Shown here: positions 27,125-34,756 of the stretch, piece by piece
Layout: every line of letters begins with the position of its first letter
Numbering within the stretch: the stretch's first letter is position 1
NCBI GenBank assembly: GCA_902826115.1
Contig: CADEDO010000004.1
Location: 19,775-83,774 of the forward strand
Length of the DNA: 64,000 bases
Source: an uncultured Nitrosomonas sp.
GTDB taxonomy: Bacteria > Pseudomonadota > Gammaproteobacteria > Burkholderiales > Nitrosomonadaceae
Direction: 5' to 3'
Notes under the pieces: generated by a model
Databases searched by the model: none
What the model was told of the DNA's origin: nothing
The model's input: only the letters and a program-made list of their open reading frames with translations
Position numbers and translations under genes: made by a program

Positions 27125-29026
27125 ATCACTAAAGAACAAATCATGTATTTCAAGTGCGTAGAAATCGAGAATGTTGGACCAATTGATAATTTGAAGATCA
27201 ATTTTCCAAGAACAGAGGCAGGCAGCCCAAAACCTCTAATTGTGGTGGGTGAAAATGGAGCCGGCAAGACAATTCTGCTATCTCACCTTGTGAATGCTTT
27301 GCTCACAGGGAAACAGGCTGCATACGTCGACAGCGAAGTGGAGGCTGGAAAAGTCTACAAATATCGAAGCCCCCAATATATTAAGGCTGGCGCCCACTAT
27401 TCCTTCTCTCGAGTTGAATTTGACAATGGGCAGCATGTGGAAGAATGGCAACTTGATACGCTAATGTCAGACTTCGAGAGTCAGCACCAATTTGCGCCCT
27501 TGCGGCAGTCATGGAGAACCATCCCTAACAATCAGTCTTCTCTCTTCGTCAGCACGCTATCCAACGAGGATGCCGCAAAAGAACTCTTCAACCAACAGTG
27601 TTGCCTATACTTCCCTGTAAACCGATTTGAAGATCCAGCATGGCTCAACATTGACAACCTAAAGGAAAAGGCTGCCTATACAGAGTTAAAACGGATAAAC
27701 AGATACTCAAATCGCAACCTAATATGCACATCCCCACTCAAAGAAAACAGAAACTGGATCCTGGATCTTCTGTTTGATCGGCAGACTTTTGAAATTGCAA
27801 CAAGCAATATAAATCTTCCTGTTGGTCCGAATCAAGAGCAAATGAATATCGCGGTATTCGCAGGATTCCAAGGTCAAAGCACAAGAATTTATGAGGCAGT
27901 TCTTCAATTGCTACGTACAACATTACGTGCAGACGGAAATATTCGGCTCGGCGCGGGCGATAGGCGCAACAGAACCATATCAATCATAAAAAATGAAGCA
28001 AACTGGATTCCGAACCTATTCCAGCTTTCCACTGGGGAGGTCCTGCTTATAAATTTATTCTTGTCTACAATCCGCGATTTCGACCTAAGTGGCGGCTCCC
28101 TAGAAAACATCAGCGACATCAAAGGCATTGTGATAATTGATGAAATAGACTCGCATCTTCACACGTGCCACCAAAAGGAAGTGCTACCCGATCTAGTAGC
28201 GTCTTTTCCAAATGTGCAGTTCATTATAACGACACACTCACCCCTATTTGTTTTAGGCATGGAAGAGAAGTTTGGAGCCAATGGTGTCGAAATTGTAAGC
28301 ATGCCAAATGGGGAGGCCGTCGCTGCATCAGATTTCTCCGAATTCACCGCAGCTTATGAAGCGTACAAGCAGACAAACCTGCACAGGCATGAGGTTGCAG
28401 AGGCCATGCGACTAAACGCGCGACCGATCCTGTTCGTAGAAGGAGACTACGATATCAGGTATATCAATAAAGCAGCGGAAAAGCTTGGCAAAGAATCCCT
28501 AATGCATTCCATTCAGATAAGAGACGGTTCAGGTTTTGGGAATCTAGATAAAATATGGCGATCATACGAGGCCCAACTAGCCGAACTTCTGCCATCAAAG
28601 ATTCTGCTTTTATACGATTGCGACACAAACAAGATTTCAGCCGAGAAGGGCAAGATTGTTAAAAGGGTGATCCCATCCATCCCCGATTCTTCGATAGCCG
28701 TCGGAATAGAAAATCTCATCCCAAAGAGTGTTATTGAACAGCTTGAAGACAGTCACCCTCAATTCATCGATGTCACCCCAGGAACAACGACCAGAGTCAG
28801 AGGCCAAGAATTGGCGGTCCCCACGAAAAAGTCCGTAAACAAGGACGAAAAGGGGAATTTATGCAATTGGGTTTGCGAGAATGGGAGCGCTGATGATTTT
28901 AGGAACTTCGCTACAGTATTTCAGATCATCGAAGACGCACTTGGACCAAGATAGTCGCGGTCGATAGCTAACTGGTCGTTCAACTCGAACAATACTGCTT
29001 CGCAGCATTGCCGGTTAACTCCGGCG
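27119..29026 (+). mobile_element. Solitary integron gene cassette 1 (ATPase-TOPRIM gene)
   Basis: A 1908-bp unit with all cassette parts in the right order: crossover G|TTAGCC, a 24-base leader, one ORF, and an attC beginning 11 bases after the stop codon and ending with G|TTATGC. The left-end heptamer pairs with R'' better than the right-hand TTATGC does, as expected if TTATGC belongs to the chromosomal target. No integrase gene and no neighbouring cassette are present, so this looks like integrase-mediated insertion of one cassette at a non-integron site. Confidence 0.8.
27143..28954 (+). CDS. ABC-type ATPase fused to a TOPRIM/DUF4435-like nuclease domain (OLD-family or PARIS-like), candidate defence protein
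   Basis: 603 residues. The ATPase half has Walker A GENGAGKT (36-43), an ABC-style signature LSTGE (295-299), Walker B IVIIDEIDSH (329-338) and the switch histidine in ITTHSP (362-367). The C-terminal half has TOPRIM marks: PILFVEGDYD (Glu433), LLLYDCDTN (DxD 492-494) and GIENLIP (521-527). This layout is shared by OLD nucleases, GajA and fused AriA-AriB (PARIS) proteins, all of which act against phages. There is no partner gene such as gajB, so it would act alone. It is the only ORF of an integron cassette; the leader has no clear ribosome-binding site. The defence role is inference. Confidence 0.8.
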   Translation: MYFKCVEIENVGPIDNLKINFPRTEAGSPKPLIVVGENGAGKTILLSHLVNALLTGKQAAYVDSEVEAGKVYKYRSPQYIKAGAHYSFSRVEFDNGQHVEEWQLDTLMSDFESQHQFAPLRQSWRTIPNNQSSLFVSTLSNEDAAKELFNQQCCLYFPVNRFEDPAWLNIDNLKEKAAYTELKRINRYSNRNLICTSPLKENRNWILDLLFDRQTFEIATSNINLPVGPNQEQMNIAVFAGFQGQSTRIYEAVLQLLRTTLRADGNIRLGAGDRRNRTISIIKNEANWIPNLFQLSTGEVLLINLFLSTIRDFDLSGGSLENISDIKGIVIIDEIDSHLHTCHQKEVLPDLVASFPNVQFIITTHSPLFVLGMEEKFGANGVEIVSMPNGEAVAASDFSEFTAAYEAYKQTNLHRHEVAEAMRLNARPILFVEGDYDIRYINKAAEKLGKESLMHSIQIRDGSGFGNLDKIWRSYEAQLAELLPSKILLLYDCDTNKISAEKGKIVKRVIPSIPDSSIAVGIENLIPKSVIEQLEDSHPQFIDVTPGTTTRVRGQELAVPTKKSVNKDEKGNLCNWVCENGSADDFRNFATVFQIIEDALGPR

Positions 29027-29032
29027 TTATGC
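28966..29032 (+). other. attC recombination site of cassette 1
   Basis: R'' AGCTAAC at 28966-28972 and R' GTTATGC at 29026-29032 bound an imperfect palindrome. The inner arms are TTCAACTCGAACAATACTG (28979-28997) and CAGCATTGCCGGTTAA (29003-29018) around a TTCG-type turn at 28999-29002. TTAACTCCGGCGTTATGC at the 3' side is a very typical attC end. It lies directly downstream of the ORF on the same strand. Confidence 0.85.
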
Positions 29033-29111
29033 GTCACCAACCAGCATTGGTGCGTCTCCGGCGACTGCATTTCATTTCAAATTATGCAAAGGTGAAATCT
29101 GCACGAAACCA

Positions 29112-29645
29112 CTAATCCTTCAACACCACCCAACCCACCTCACATTCCCCTGATTCCGTAGCCACATAGGCCGATTCCTCAGTAATCGTGACGGAGATAT
29201 CCATCGTGCGCTGCACCAGTTTGGCCAGCGCTTGAATGTTTGGCCAGGAAAACTGAAAAATAGCTGCGGATAGCGGGGTGAATTTTGCTTGTTCTTGCAT
29301 CCACCAGACATTCGATTTGGAGTTGAAGCTATACACTTTGACCGATTGCGCGATCCGGGTGGCTTTTTTGATTCGATCCGGAGCGGGTTCTCCGATATCG
29401 ATCCATAAGGCAATCCGGCCATCCGGGGTATGCGCCCATAGGTCAGGTTCTTCTGCGGTACTCAAACCTTTTGTGAGCATCAGGGATTCCTGTGCATTGA
29501 TACAAAATGCGAGCATGCGCACCATCATGCGTTCCAGCGTTTCGGATGGATGTTGGGCAATGGTCAGGTTAAGCGTATCGTAATGATTGCGATCGAGGTC
29601 GGTCAACGCAATTTTGAATTTATAAATAGTCGGTTTTAATGCCAC
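29112..29645 (-). CDS. yaeQ: YaeQ family protein
   Basis: YaeQ proteins have a PD-(D/E)XK nuclease-like fold and unknown cellular function. The family starts xALKxTIYKF, which fits GTG 29645 (177 residues) better than the TTG at 29657. The blocks RNHYDTLNLTIAQHPSETLERMMVRMLAF, PDGRIALWIDIGEP and KATRIAQSVKVYSF are all typical. It faces the cassette convergently. In the other direction it is followed by a fragment of an ABC-F gene. Confidence 0.88.
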   Translation of the reverse strand: MALKPTIYKFKIALTDLDRNHYDTLNLTIAQHPSETLERMMVRMLAFCINAQESLMLTKGLSTAEEPDLWAHTPDGRIALWIDIGEPAPDRIKKATRIAQSVKVYSFNSKSNVWWMQEQAKFTPLSAAIFQFSWPNIQALAKLVQRTMDISVTITEESAYVATESGECEVGWVVLKD

Positions 29646-29731
29646 AGGTTCACCCAAAAAGTCATAACCAAAACCGGTACATTACTGAAGATAGTGAAGG
29701 AAATACGATTTTTATTGCTCAAGGTTTTAGC

Positions 29732-29878
29732 TTACCCAATGCCTTGCGATTGCAAATAATCTTCATGTTTACCTTTAAAGTCATCAATGCCCTCCAGTGT
29801 CATTTCAAGCACTCGCTTAGCCAGCGAAGAAACGAATTCCCGGTCATGGAAAATAAAAATACCGGCATATTCTCCAGT
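29732..29878 (-). pseudogene. C-terminal remnant of an ABC-F ATPase (YbiT-like)
   Basis: Reading the minus strand from about 29878 to the TAA at 29732-29734 gives [20 protein letters not shown], then [20 protein letters not shown]. This is the end of an ABC-F ATP-binding protein of the YbiT type, normally preceded by [13 protein letters not shown]. Two residues (Val-Ser) seem to be missing before HDREF and nothing upstream continues the domain. It is cut off about 35 bp before the first copy of the 110-bp repeat, so the rest of the gene was probably lost in the same rearrangement. Confidence 0.75.
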
Positions 29879-29912
29879 GCGCTATTCAGTAACACAAGGG
29901 ATCGCAAAACAC

Positions 29913-30025
29913 AAGGATCAGGTCGCAAACTAAGAATATAGCCGATAAATTAGATATGATTTTGTTTACGACCTTGTGATATGTGCATCACCTGTTTCGG
30001 TTTCGTAATTCGGCATCTGACCTTG
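29913..30025 (+). repeat. 110-bp repeat, copy 1
   Basis: Most divergent of three direct copies. Shared parts include GCCGAT(A/G)AATTAGATATGAT (from 29941), the palindromic core TTGTGATATGTGCATCACCTG (around 29974-29994; key pieces GTGAT and ATCAC), TTTCGTAATTCGG and CATCTGACC. It lies between the ABC-F remnant and the brnT/brnA module. Confidence 0.85.
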
Positions 30026-30137
30026 ATTATACTGTCGGTCAACCCTTCGGTTGAGCCATTGCGCCCACCTCACCGCGAACGGTAGGGCTAAAACACATTC
30101 CTTGATTTTCGTGCGATAAAGGTATAGTTTATATACC

Positions 30138-30401
30138 ATGATAACTTTTGAATTCGACGAAACAAAAAATCAAACCAACCTTAAAAAACATGGTATTGAC
30201 TTTGTTGAGGCACAATTACTTTGGAATGACCCAAGACTCTTGGAAATTCCTGCAAAAACTGAAGATGAGCCTCGTTAATTGGTTATTGGTGTTATTAACA
30301 ACAAGCATTGGTCTGCGGTTATTACCTATCGAGAAGCAAATGTAAGGCTGGTTTCTGTTCGTCGCTCACGCACCGAGGAGATTGCACTGTATGAAAGCTA
30401 A
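30138..30401 (+). pseudogene. brnT: BrnT toxin, broken by an in-frame stop
   Basis: BrnT is a ribonuclease toxin neutralised by BrnA. From ATG 30138 the frame reads MITFEFDETKNQTNLKKHGI, then DFVEAQLLWNDPR and KTEDEPR, and hits TAA at 30276-30278. After the stop the same frame continues LVIGVINNKHWSAVITYRE to the normal end at 30399-30401. Homologues have an aromatic residue at the stop (EPRYLVIG), so a single base change (TAC or TAT to TAA) explains the break. The antitoxin gene overlaps its end and is intact. Confidence 0.88.
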
Positions 30402-30642
30402 AGATTTTGAGCAAAAATTTGATGAAAATTATGACATTACCGCTGCACTGGATTTATCAAAGGCCAAGCGGGTTTTACAAGAGCAAAAGCGGGTAAATGT
30501 AGATTTTCCAACATGGATGATTGAGTCGCTTGATAGAGAAGCTAGAAAATTAGGCGTTACCAGGCAGTCTATTATTAAAGTTTGGCTCGCTGAAAGGTTG
30601 CAAAAATCAGATCTAACTCATCGCCCAAGCGGGGATTCCTAA
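30391..30642 (+). CDS. brnA: BrnA antitoxin (CopG-like)
   Basis: The start ATG 30391 overlaps the brnT stop by 11 bases, the usual brnTA arrangement. The 83 residues end in a ribbon-helix-helix domain: KRVNVDFPTWMIESLDREARKLGVTRQSIIKVWLAERL (read as beta strand VNVDFP, then two helices). BrnA normally binds BrnT and represses the operon. With brnT broken, this is an orphan antitoxin that could still act as a repressor or neutralise other BrnT proteins. Confidence 0.9.
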   Translation: MKAKDFEQKFDENYDITAALDLSKAKRVLQEQKRVNVDFPTWMIESLDREARKLGVTRQSIIKVWLAERLQKSDLTHRPSGDS

Positions 30643-30648
30643 CAGCAG

Positions 30649-30767
30649 CACAAGGAGACCGGGCGCGAATTGAGAATAGCGCCGATGAATTAGATATGAT
30701 TGTGTTTAGTGGCCTTGTGATGTGCGCATCACCTGTTTAGGTTTCGTGATTCGGTATCTAACCTCGG
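30649..30767 (+). repeat. 110-bp repeat, copy 2
   Basis: Begins with CACAAGGAGACCGGGCGCGAAT, carries GCCGATGAATTAGATATGAT from 30681, the hairpin GTGATGTGCGCATCAC at 30717-30732, TTTCGTGATTCGG and ATCTAACC. TTAGATA near its start and TATCTAA near its end form an outer inverted pair. It starts seven bases after the brnA stop codon. Confidence 0.9.
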
Positions 30768-30852
30768 TCATGTTTCGAAAGAACAAGGATTCTTGATTCT
30801 AGACCTGACACCTTTCTCTCAATTTAAACGTTATACAAAAAGTGAAATCGAC

Positions 30853-31251
30853 ATGGATAAATCTACTGTATTAAGAGTTGCAAGGCCCACAGACAATCTC
30901 GATAAGATTGTGAAGATGTATTGTGATGGCCTTGGTTTTAAAATTCTTGCGTCGTTTAAAGATCATGATGGTTTCGATGGCGTGATAGTTGGTCTTGCAT
31001 CACATAATTATCATTTGGAGTTTACCCAAAACGAAGCACATAAGGCAGGTAGAGCACCAACAAAGGATAATTTGCTTGTGTTCTATATTCCTGGTAGGTC
31101 GGAGTGGATTCAATTTTGCAAAGCTATGGAAAATGCTGGTTTCTTGTGCGTTAGTTCCTTCAATCCCTATTGGGATAAATCCGGAAAAACATTCGAGGAT
31201 GTTGATGGCTATAGGGTTGTAATTCAAAACGAGCCGTGGCTAGATCAATAA
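30853..31251 (+). CDS. VOC superfamily protein (glyoxalase/bleomycin-resistance fold)
   Basis: 132 residues from ATG 30853 (the open frame extends to 30793, inside sequence next to repeat copy 2). Typical VOC pieces are TVLRVARPTDNLDKIVKMYCDGLGFKIL (beta strand, helix), YHLEFTQ with the metal-ligand-like Glu, NLLVFYIP, and the closing TFEDVDGYRVVIQ with Glu/Asp. Members include glyoxalases, dioxygenases and drug-binding proteins; the substrate is unknown. It sits alone between repeat copies 2 and 3. Confidence 0.85.
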   Translation: MDKSTVLRVARPTDNLDKIVKMYCDGLGFKILASFKDHDGFDGVIVGLASHNYHLEFTQNEAHKAGRAPTKDNLLVFYIPGRSEWIQFCKAMENAGFLCVSSFNPYWDKSGKTFEDVDGYRVVIQNEPWLDQ

Positions 31252-31255
31252 AAGG

Positions 31256-31376
31256 AGCACAAAGAGACGGGGCGCGAATTGGGAATAGCGCCGATGAATT
31301 AGATATGATTGTGTTTAGTGGCCTTGTGATCTGCACATCACCTGTTACAGTTTCGTGATTCGGTATCTGACCCTGG
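31256..31376 (+). repeat. 110-bp repeat, copy 3
   Basis: Starts five bases after the VOC stop with GCACAAAGAGACGGGGCGCGAA; GCCGATGAATTAGATATGAT from 31290, hairpin GTGATCTGCACATCAC at 31326-31341 and ATCTGACCC follow. It is about 90% identical to copy 2 by eye, copy 1 less so. The remaining 31377-31501 holds no gene. Confidence 0.9.
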
Positions 31377-31501
31377 TTGCGATTCAGTAGATTTCTCGCT
31401 CTTGCTCGAAATGACACTTGTTCAGTGCTCCCCAAAGAATTGGATTTATATTGATCAACAAGGCGCACTTACTTCCGCAGGCAAACACCCGCTAAATTCC
31501 A

Positions 31502-32686
31502 TTATTCCCTTTTATCTTTCAGAATTTCCATGAAATCATAGAGGGCGATGGCCGTGATTTCATGCGGCAGCGGGAATCTGTCCTTTCCGGCATAAATGAC
31601 AAACTTTTTTTGCGGCTGGATATCTTCGCAAGCTTCATGAAATCCGCGCCCCAGGCTGAAAGATGTCCCTTTTTTGATTTCTATCGCCCATCGCTCATTC
31701 ACGCCGAATTCCAAGACAAGATCAATTTCAGCCCCACCTGTCGTTCGATAGTAATAGGGCCTTACGCGTGGCGGTAAAACAGAGGTTATATTTTCTATCA
31801 CAAACCCTTCCCAACTTTTGCCGACAACAGGATGTCCCAGTAAATCATTATAAGAACCGATATTCAGCAATGCATGCGTGATACCGCTATCGCGCACATA
31901 AATTCTGGGTGATTTGACCAAGCGCTTTTTGATATTGGCCGTATAGGGTTGTATTTTACGGATCAGCAGCAGATCAACCAGAAGATCAATATAACGGGCG
32001 ACTGTTACGCTGGAAACTTCGATATTGGCTGCGAGCTTGGCGGCATTGATATTGGTTCCCTGGCTGTGCGCCAGCATGGTCCAGAATCTTCCTAACGTTT
32101 CCGCAGGAATTCTTGGTCCTAATTGCGGAATATCCCGTTCAAGGTAGGTTCTGATGAAATCATAGCGCCAGTTCAAGCTGGTTTCATCATTACCGGTCAA
32201 CAGGCTGTCTGGAAAACCGCCCTTCAGCCAGAGATCATAAACAGCTTCGGAATGTTGAGCGCTTTTTGCATATTCCAGGACATTCACCGGAAACATTTCG
32301 ATATAGGAGATACGCCCGGCCAAAGTTTCACTGGATTGTTGAAGAAGATCGATGGAGGCTGAGCCTAAAAATAGAAATTGTCCTACCTTATAACCTTTTC
32401 TGCGCTGCTGATCAATGAGTCCACGGATCGGCGCGAAAATATCCGGTAATCGTTGCACTTCGTCCAGAATAATCAGTTTATCGCTGTTTGCTTGGTGAAA
32501 GGCTTCGATGTTCTGAGCTTTCTGCAGATCGAGCCGGCTTTCCAGATCCAGATAAACCGATGGAATAGTATCCGCAATATTAATGGCAAGCGTTGTTTTG
32601 CCTACCTGACGTGGCCCCATAAGCGCCACAGACGAATAGGCTGTCAAAGCAGAACGAATTTTATCTTCAAGAGATCGTGTTATCAT
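31502..32686 (-). CDS. AAA_14/DUF4143 family ATPase
   Basis: 394 residues. GPRQVGKT (Walker A, 24-31) and LIILDEVQRLPD (Walker B) precede the AAA_14 domain; the ERDIPQLG segment and the YRTTGGAEIDLVLEF block with IEIKKG belong to the C-terminal DUF4143 domain, which resembles a PD-(D/E)XK nuclease core (E-I-D and E-I-K). These single-gene ATPases are common and mobile in genomes; their role is unknown. It closes the accessory segment on the right. Confidence 0.87.
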   Translation of the reverse strand: MITRSLEDKIRSALTAYSSVALMGPRQVGKTTLAINIADTIPSVYLDLESRLDLQKAQNIEAFHQANSDKLIILDEVQRLPDIFAPIRGLIDQQRRKGYKVGQFLFLGSASIDLLQQSSETLAGRISYIEMFPVNVLEYAKSAQHSEAVYDLWLKGGFPDSLLTGNDETSLNWRYDFIRTYLERDIPQLGPRIPAETLGRFWTMLAHSQGTNINAAKLAANIEVSSVTVARYIDLLVDLLLIRKIQPYTANIKKRLVKSPRIYVRDSGITHALLNIGSYNDLLGHPVVGKSWEGFVIENITSVLPPRVRPYYYRTTGGAEIDLVLEFGVNERWAIEIKKGTSFSLGRGFHEACEDIQPQKKFVIYAGKDRFPLPHEITAIALYDFMEILKDKRE

Positions 32687-32760
32687 CCATGCATTTATAA
32701 CATCATATGTTAATTATGCATAGTTATTATTTTAATTCGAAGAATGAAACAGTCTGCTAG

Positions 32761-33369
32761 TTAATCAACCTCTTTCTGCATCACGCTTTGGAATAATTCT
32801 GATCCGATCAATCGATCCAGCCATTGAATCAAATGCCGGTATTGGGAAGCGTAAAACCAATCCTGATTGACATTGGAAAATTGCCGCACAAACGGAAAAA
32901 TCGCCATATCCGGCAGTGTCAGATGATCGCCCATCAGGCAGTCATGCCTAGCCAAACGAGCATTCAGATCTGCCAAAAACACCTCAGCGCGTTCGCGATA
33001 ATAGGCTTCCGAGTGTTCTGGAAATCTAACCGCATATTTGTATAGATCCAGCGCCGGTTTAAAGGATTCATCATTCTGCTGGATCAAGGCCATCGCTTGC
33101 GCGGATTTGTCCGGGTCGGTTTCCAACCAATGTTCAGGATCATTGATGGACAGCGCCCATTGCATGATATCCAGGCTTTGCTCGAGCACGCTGCCGTCCG
33201 CAAACTTTAGCACCGGCACGGTACCTTTTGGCGAACAATCGAATAACGCCTGCGGCTTGGCACGCAGGCTGACTTCCTGCTGATCGACTGCAACACCACT
33301 GACTGCGAGCGCCAATCTGGCGCGAATGGCAAAAGGGCAACGGCGAAAGGTAAACAACAACGGTTTCAT
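32761..33369 (-). CDS. Glutathione S-transferase family protein
   Basis: The open frame extends to 33540, but MKPLLFTFRRCPFAIRARLAL at ATG 33369 is the true family start (202 residues). RRCPFAIRAR holds a CPxA variant of the glutaredoxin-like active site; GTVPVLKFADGSVLEQSLDIMQW is the GSH-binding betaalphabeta segment with the cis-proline and Glu/Ser. The C-terminal helical domain follows. Substrate unknown. Confidence 0.88.
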   Translation of the reverse strand: MKPLLFTFRRCPFAIRARLALAVSGVAVDQQEVSLRAKPQALFDCSPKGTVPVLKFADGSVLEQSLDIMQWALSINDPEHWLETDPDKSAQAMALIQQNDESFKPALDLYKYAVRFPEHSEAYYRERAEVFLADLNARLARHDCLMGDHLTLPDMAIFPFVRQFSNVNQDWFYASQYRHLIQWLDRLIGSELFQSVMQKEVD

Positions 33370-33547
33370 GATTGACAAATGCGATATATCCAGACTGAAT
33401 GACTTAACAGGCCATTGGAAAACTATCTGCGTTGCCGCTACGGTGTTAGAAACAGGCTCAAGATGCTCATTTATTACACATAAGCTGCGCTTTTTCGCCT
33501 GTTTCTGCCTTGTATCGGCTGCCTCGAAAACGTTTCTCAACGGCCTG

Positions 33548-34336
33548 TTAAGCAGTTGTGCGATTCTGATCTCGGTGCTTTTTGATTAAATCGTAAGCGG
33601 TTTGCACTTCTTGGGCTTGCTCGGTGGCAACCGCGATCATTTCTTCCGGCACACCCTGCCCCATCAATTTATCCGGGTGATATTGGCTCATCAGCTTACG
33701 ATAGGCGCGCTTGATTTCCTGATCGGTACTGTCCTTACTGACGCCCAATGCCTTATAGGCATCTTCCAGCGAGCTTGCAGACGTGCTCTGGCCACCGGCA
33801 AAATGCGCCTGATTCAGCACCATCTCGAGCAACTGCTCGAACGCGGCGGGATGATACCCCAGCCTTCCGGCGACCGTTCTCAGCAATTCCTCTTCCGCAG
33901 CATTCAATTGCCCATCGGACAATCCCATGATGATGAGATAAACCAGCAACATCTGCTTTAAATTGGGGGAACTGCCACAAACGGTCAGAAATTCGTTAAT
34001 TTTCGGATGAATGTCGTAATCCCCGGAAGCACCCTGCTTGAACAAGCCTATCGCTTTGAGCCGATAGTCAGGCGTCATGCGCAGTTTTTGCATGAATTGT
34101 TCCACATGCGACACTTCGATCTCGGAAACACGACCATCCGCTTTGGCCAATTTACCCATCAAAATGAAAACGGTTTCCAGGAAAACCGATTGGCGGCGAG
34201 CTGCATTCAATGGATTCAGGCTGCCGGGGCCAAGAGATCTGAATCGGTCGATGAAGCTGCCGACAAAATAACCCAGGAAGATACCTAAAATACCCAGGAT
34301 AAAAAAGCCAACAAAAGCACCAAGTATTCTAAACAA
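33548..34336 (-). CDS. djlA: DjlA-type membrane co-chaperone (TerB + J domain)
   Basis: 262 residues: an N-terminal glycine-rich transmembrane segment (about 1-30), a TerB-like helical domain (about 50-170) with GKLAKADGRVSEIEV and GLSDGQLNAAEEELL, and a C-terminal J domain (about 190-262) with the HPD motif in SQYHPDKL. DjlA stimulates DnaK at the inner membrane. It is probably transcribed on its own. Confidence 0.9.
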   Translation of the reverse strand: MFRILGAFVGFFILGILGIFLGYFVGSFIDRFRSLGPGSLNPLNAARRQSVFLETVFILMGKLAKADGRVSEIEVSHVEQFMQKLRMTPDYRLKAIGLFKQGASGDYDIHPKINEFLTVCGSSPNLKQMLLVYLIIMGLSDGQLNAAEEELLRTVAGRLGYHPAAFEQLLEMVLNQAHFAGGQSTSASSLEDAYKALGVSKDSTDQEIKRAYRKLMSQYHPDKLMGQGVPEEMIAVATEQAQEVQTAYDLIKKHRDQNRTTA

Positions 34337-34449
34337 TGAAATTCCAGACTAAGCGTTAAAAGCGGTCATTATAACGAATTGTCGTTGAGCCAGTCCGTTT
34401 TAAGAGCGACGACCGCGCTCCACAAAAACAGGATGCTTGCAGCGCGACT

Positions 34450-34692
34450 TTAAGCTCTGTTTGCCCACTGCTCGGGTGTCAGCGTTTTCATTGAGAGCGC
34501 ATGGATTTCCTGTTTCATCCGGTCACCCAGTGATTTGTAGACCAGTTGATGCTGCTGCACCATATTTTTGCCTTGAAATTGCGCGCTCACAATGACCGCA
34601 TGAAAATGATGTCCGTCATCACCTTCAACTTCCACATACTCGCATGGTAAAGATGTTTCAATATAGTCTTTTACATTATTTGCTGTCAGCAT
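34450..34692 (-). CDS. ibaG: BolA-family protein (IbaG-like)
   Basis: 80 residues from ATG 34692, which has AAGGAG eight bases upstream; in-frame ATGs further upstream (34725, 34707) are less well placed. The GDDGHHFHAVIVS motif with the conserved His pair and the HQLVYKSLGDRMKQEIHALSMKT block are typical. BolA/IbaG proteins work with monothiol glutaredoxins in Fe-S handling. Its place after yadGH and the mla genes is the common arrangement (ibaG next to mla in E. coli as well). Confidence 0.88.
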   Translation of the reverse strand: MLTANNVKDYIETSLPCEYVEVEGDDGHHFHAVIVSAQFQGKNMVQQHQLVYKSLGDRMKQEIHALSMKTLTPEQWANRA

Positions 34693-34756
34693 TTCAATCT
34701 CCTTCATGCCCATTCTGGCATGCAAAATTAATCAATAAGTCAATCAATCAAATGAA

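Noticed and set aside
29913..31376. The three 110-bp repeats as attC sites
   Set aside because: They have an outer TTAGATA/TATCTAA pair, which is the wrong orientation for R''/R' (RYYYAAC ... GTTRRRY), and no G|TT crossover at module ends.
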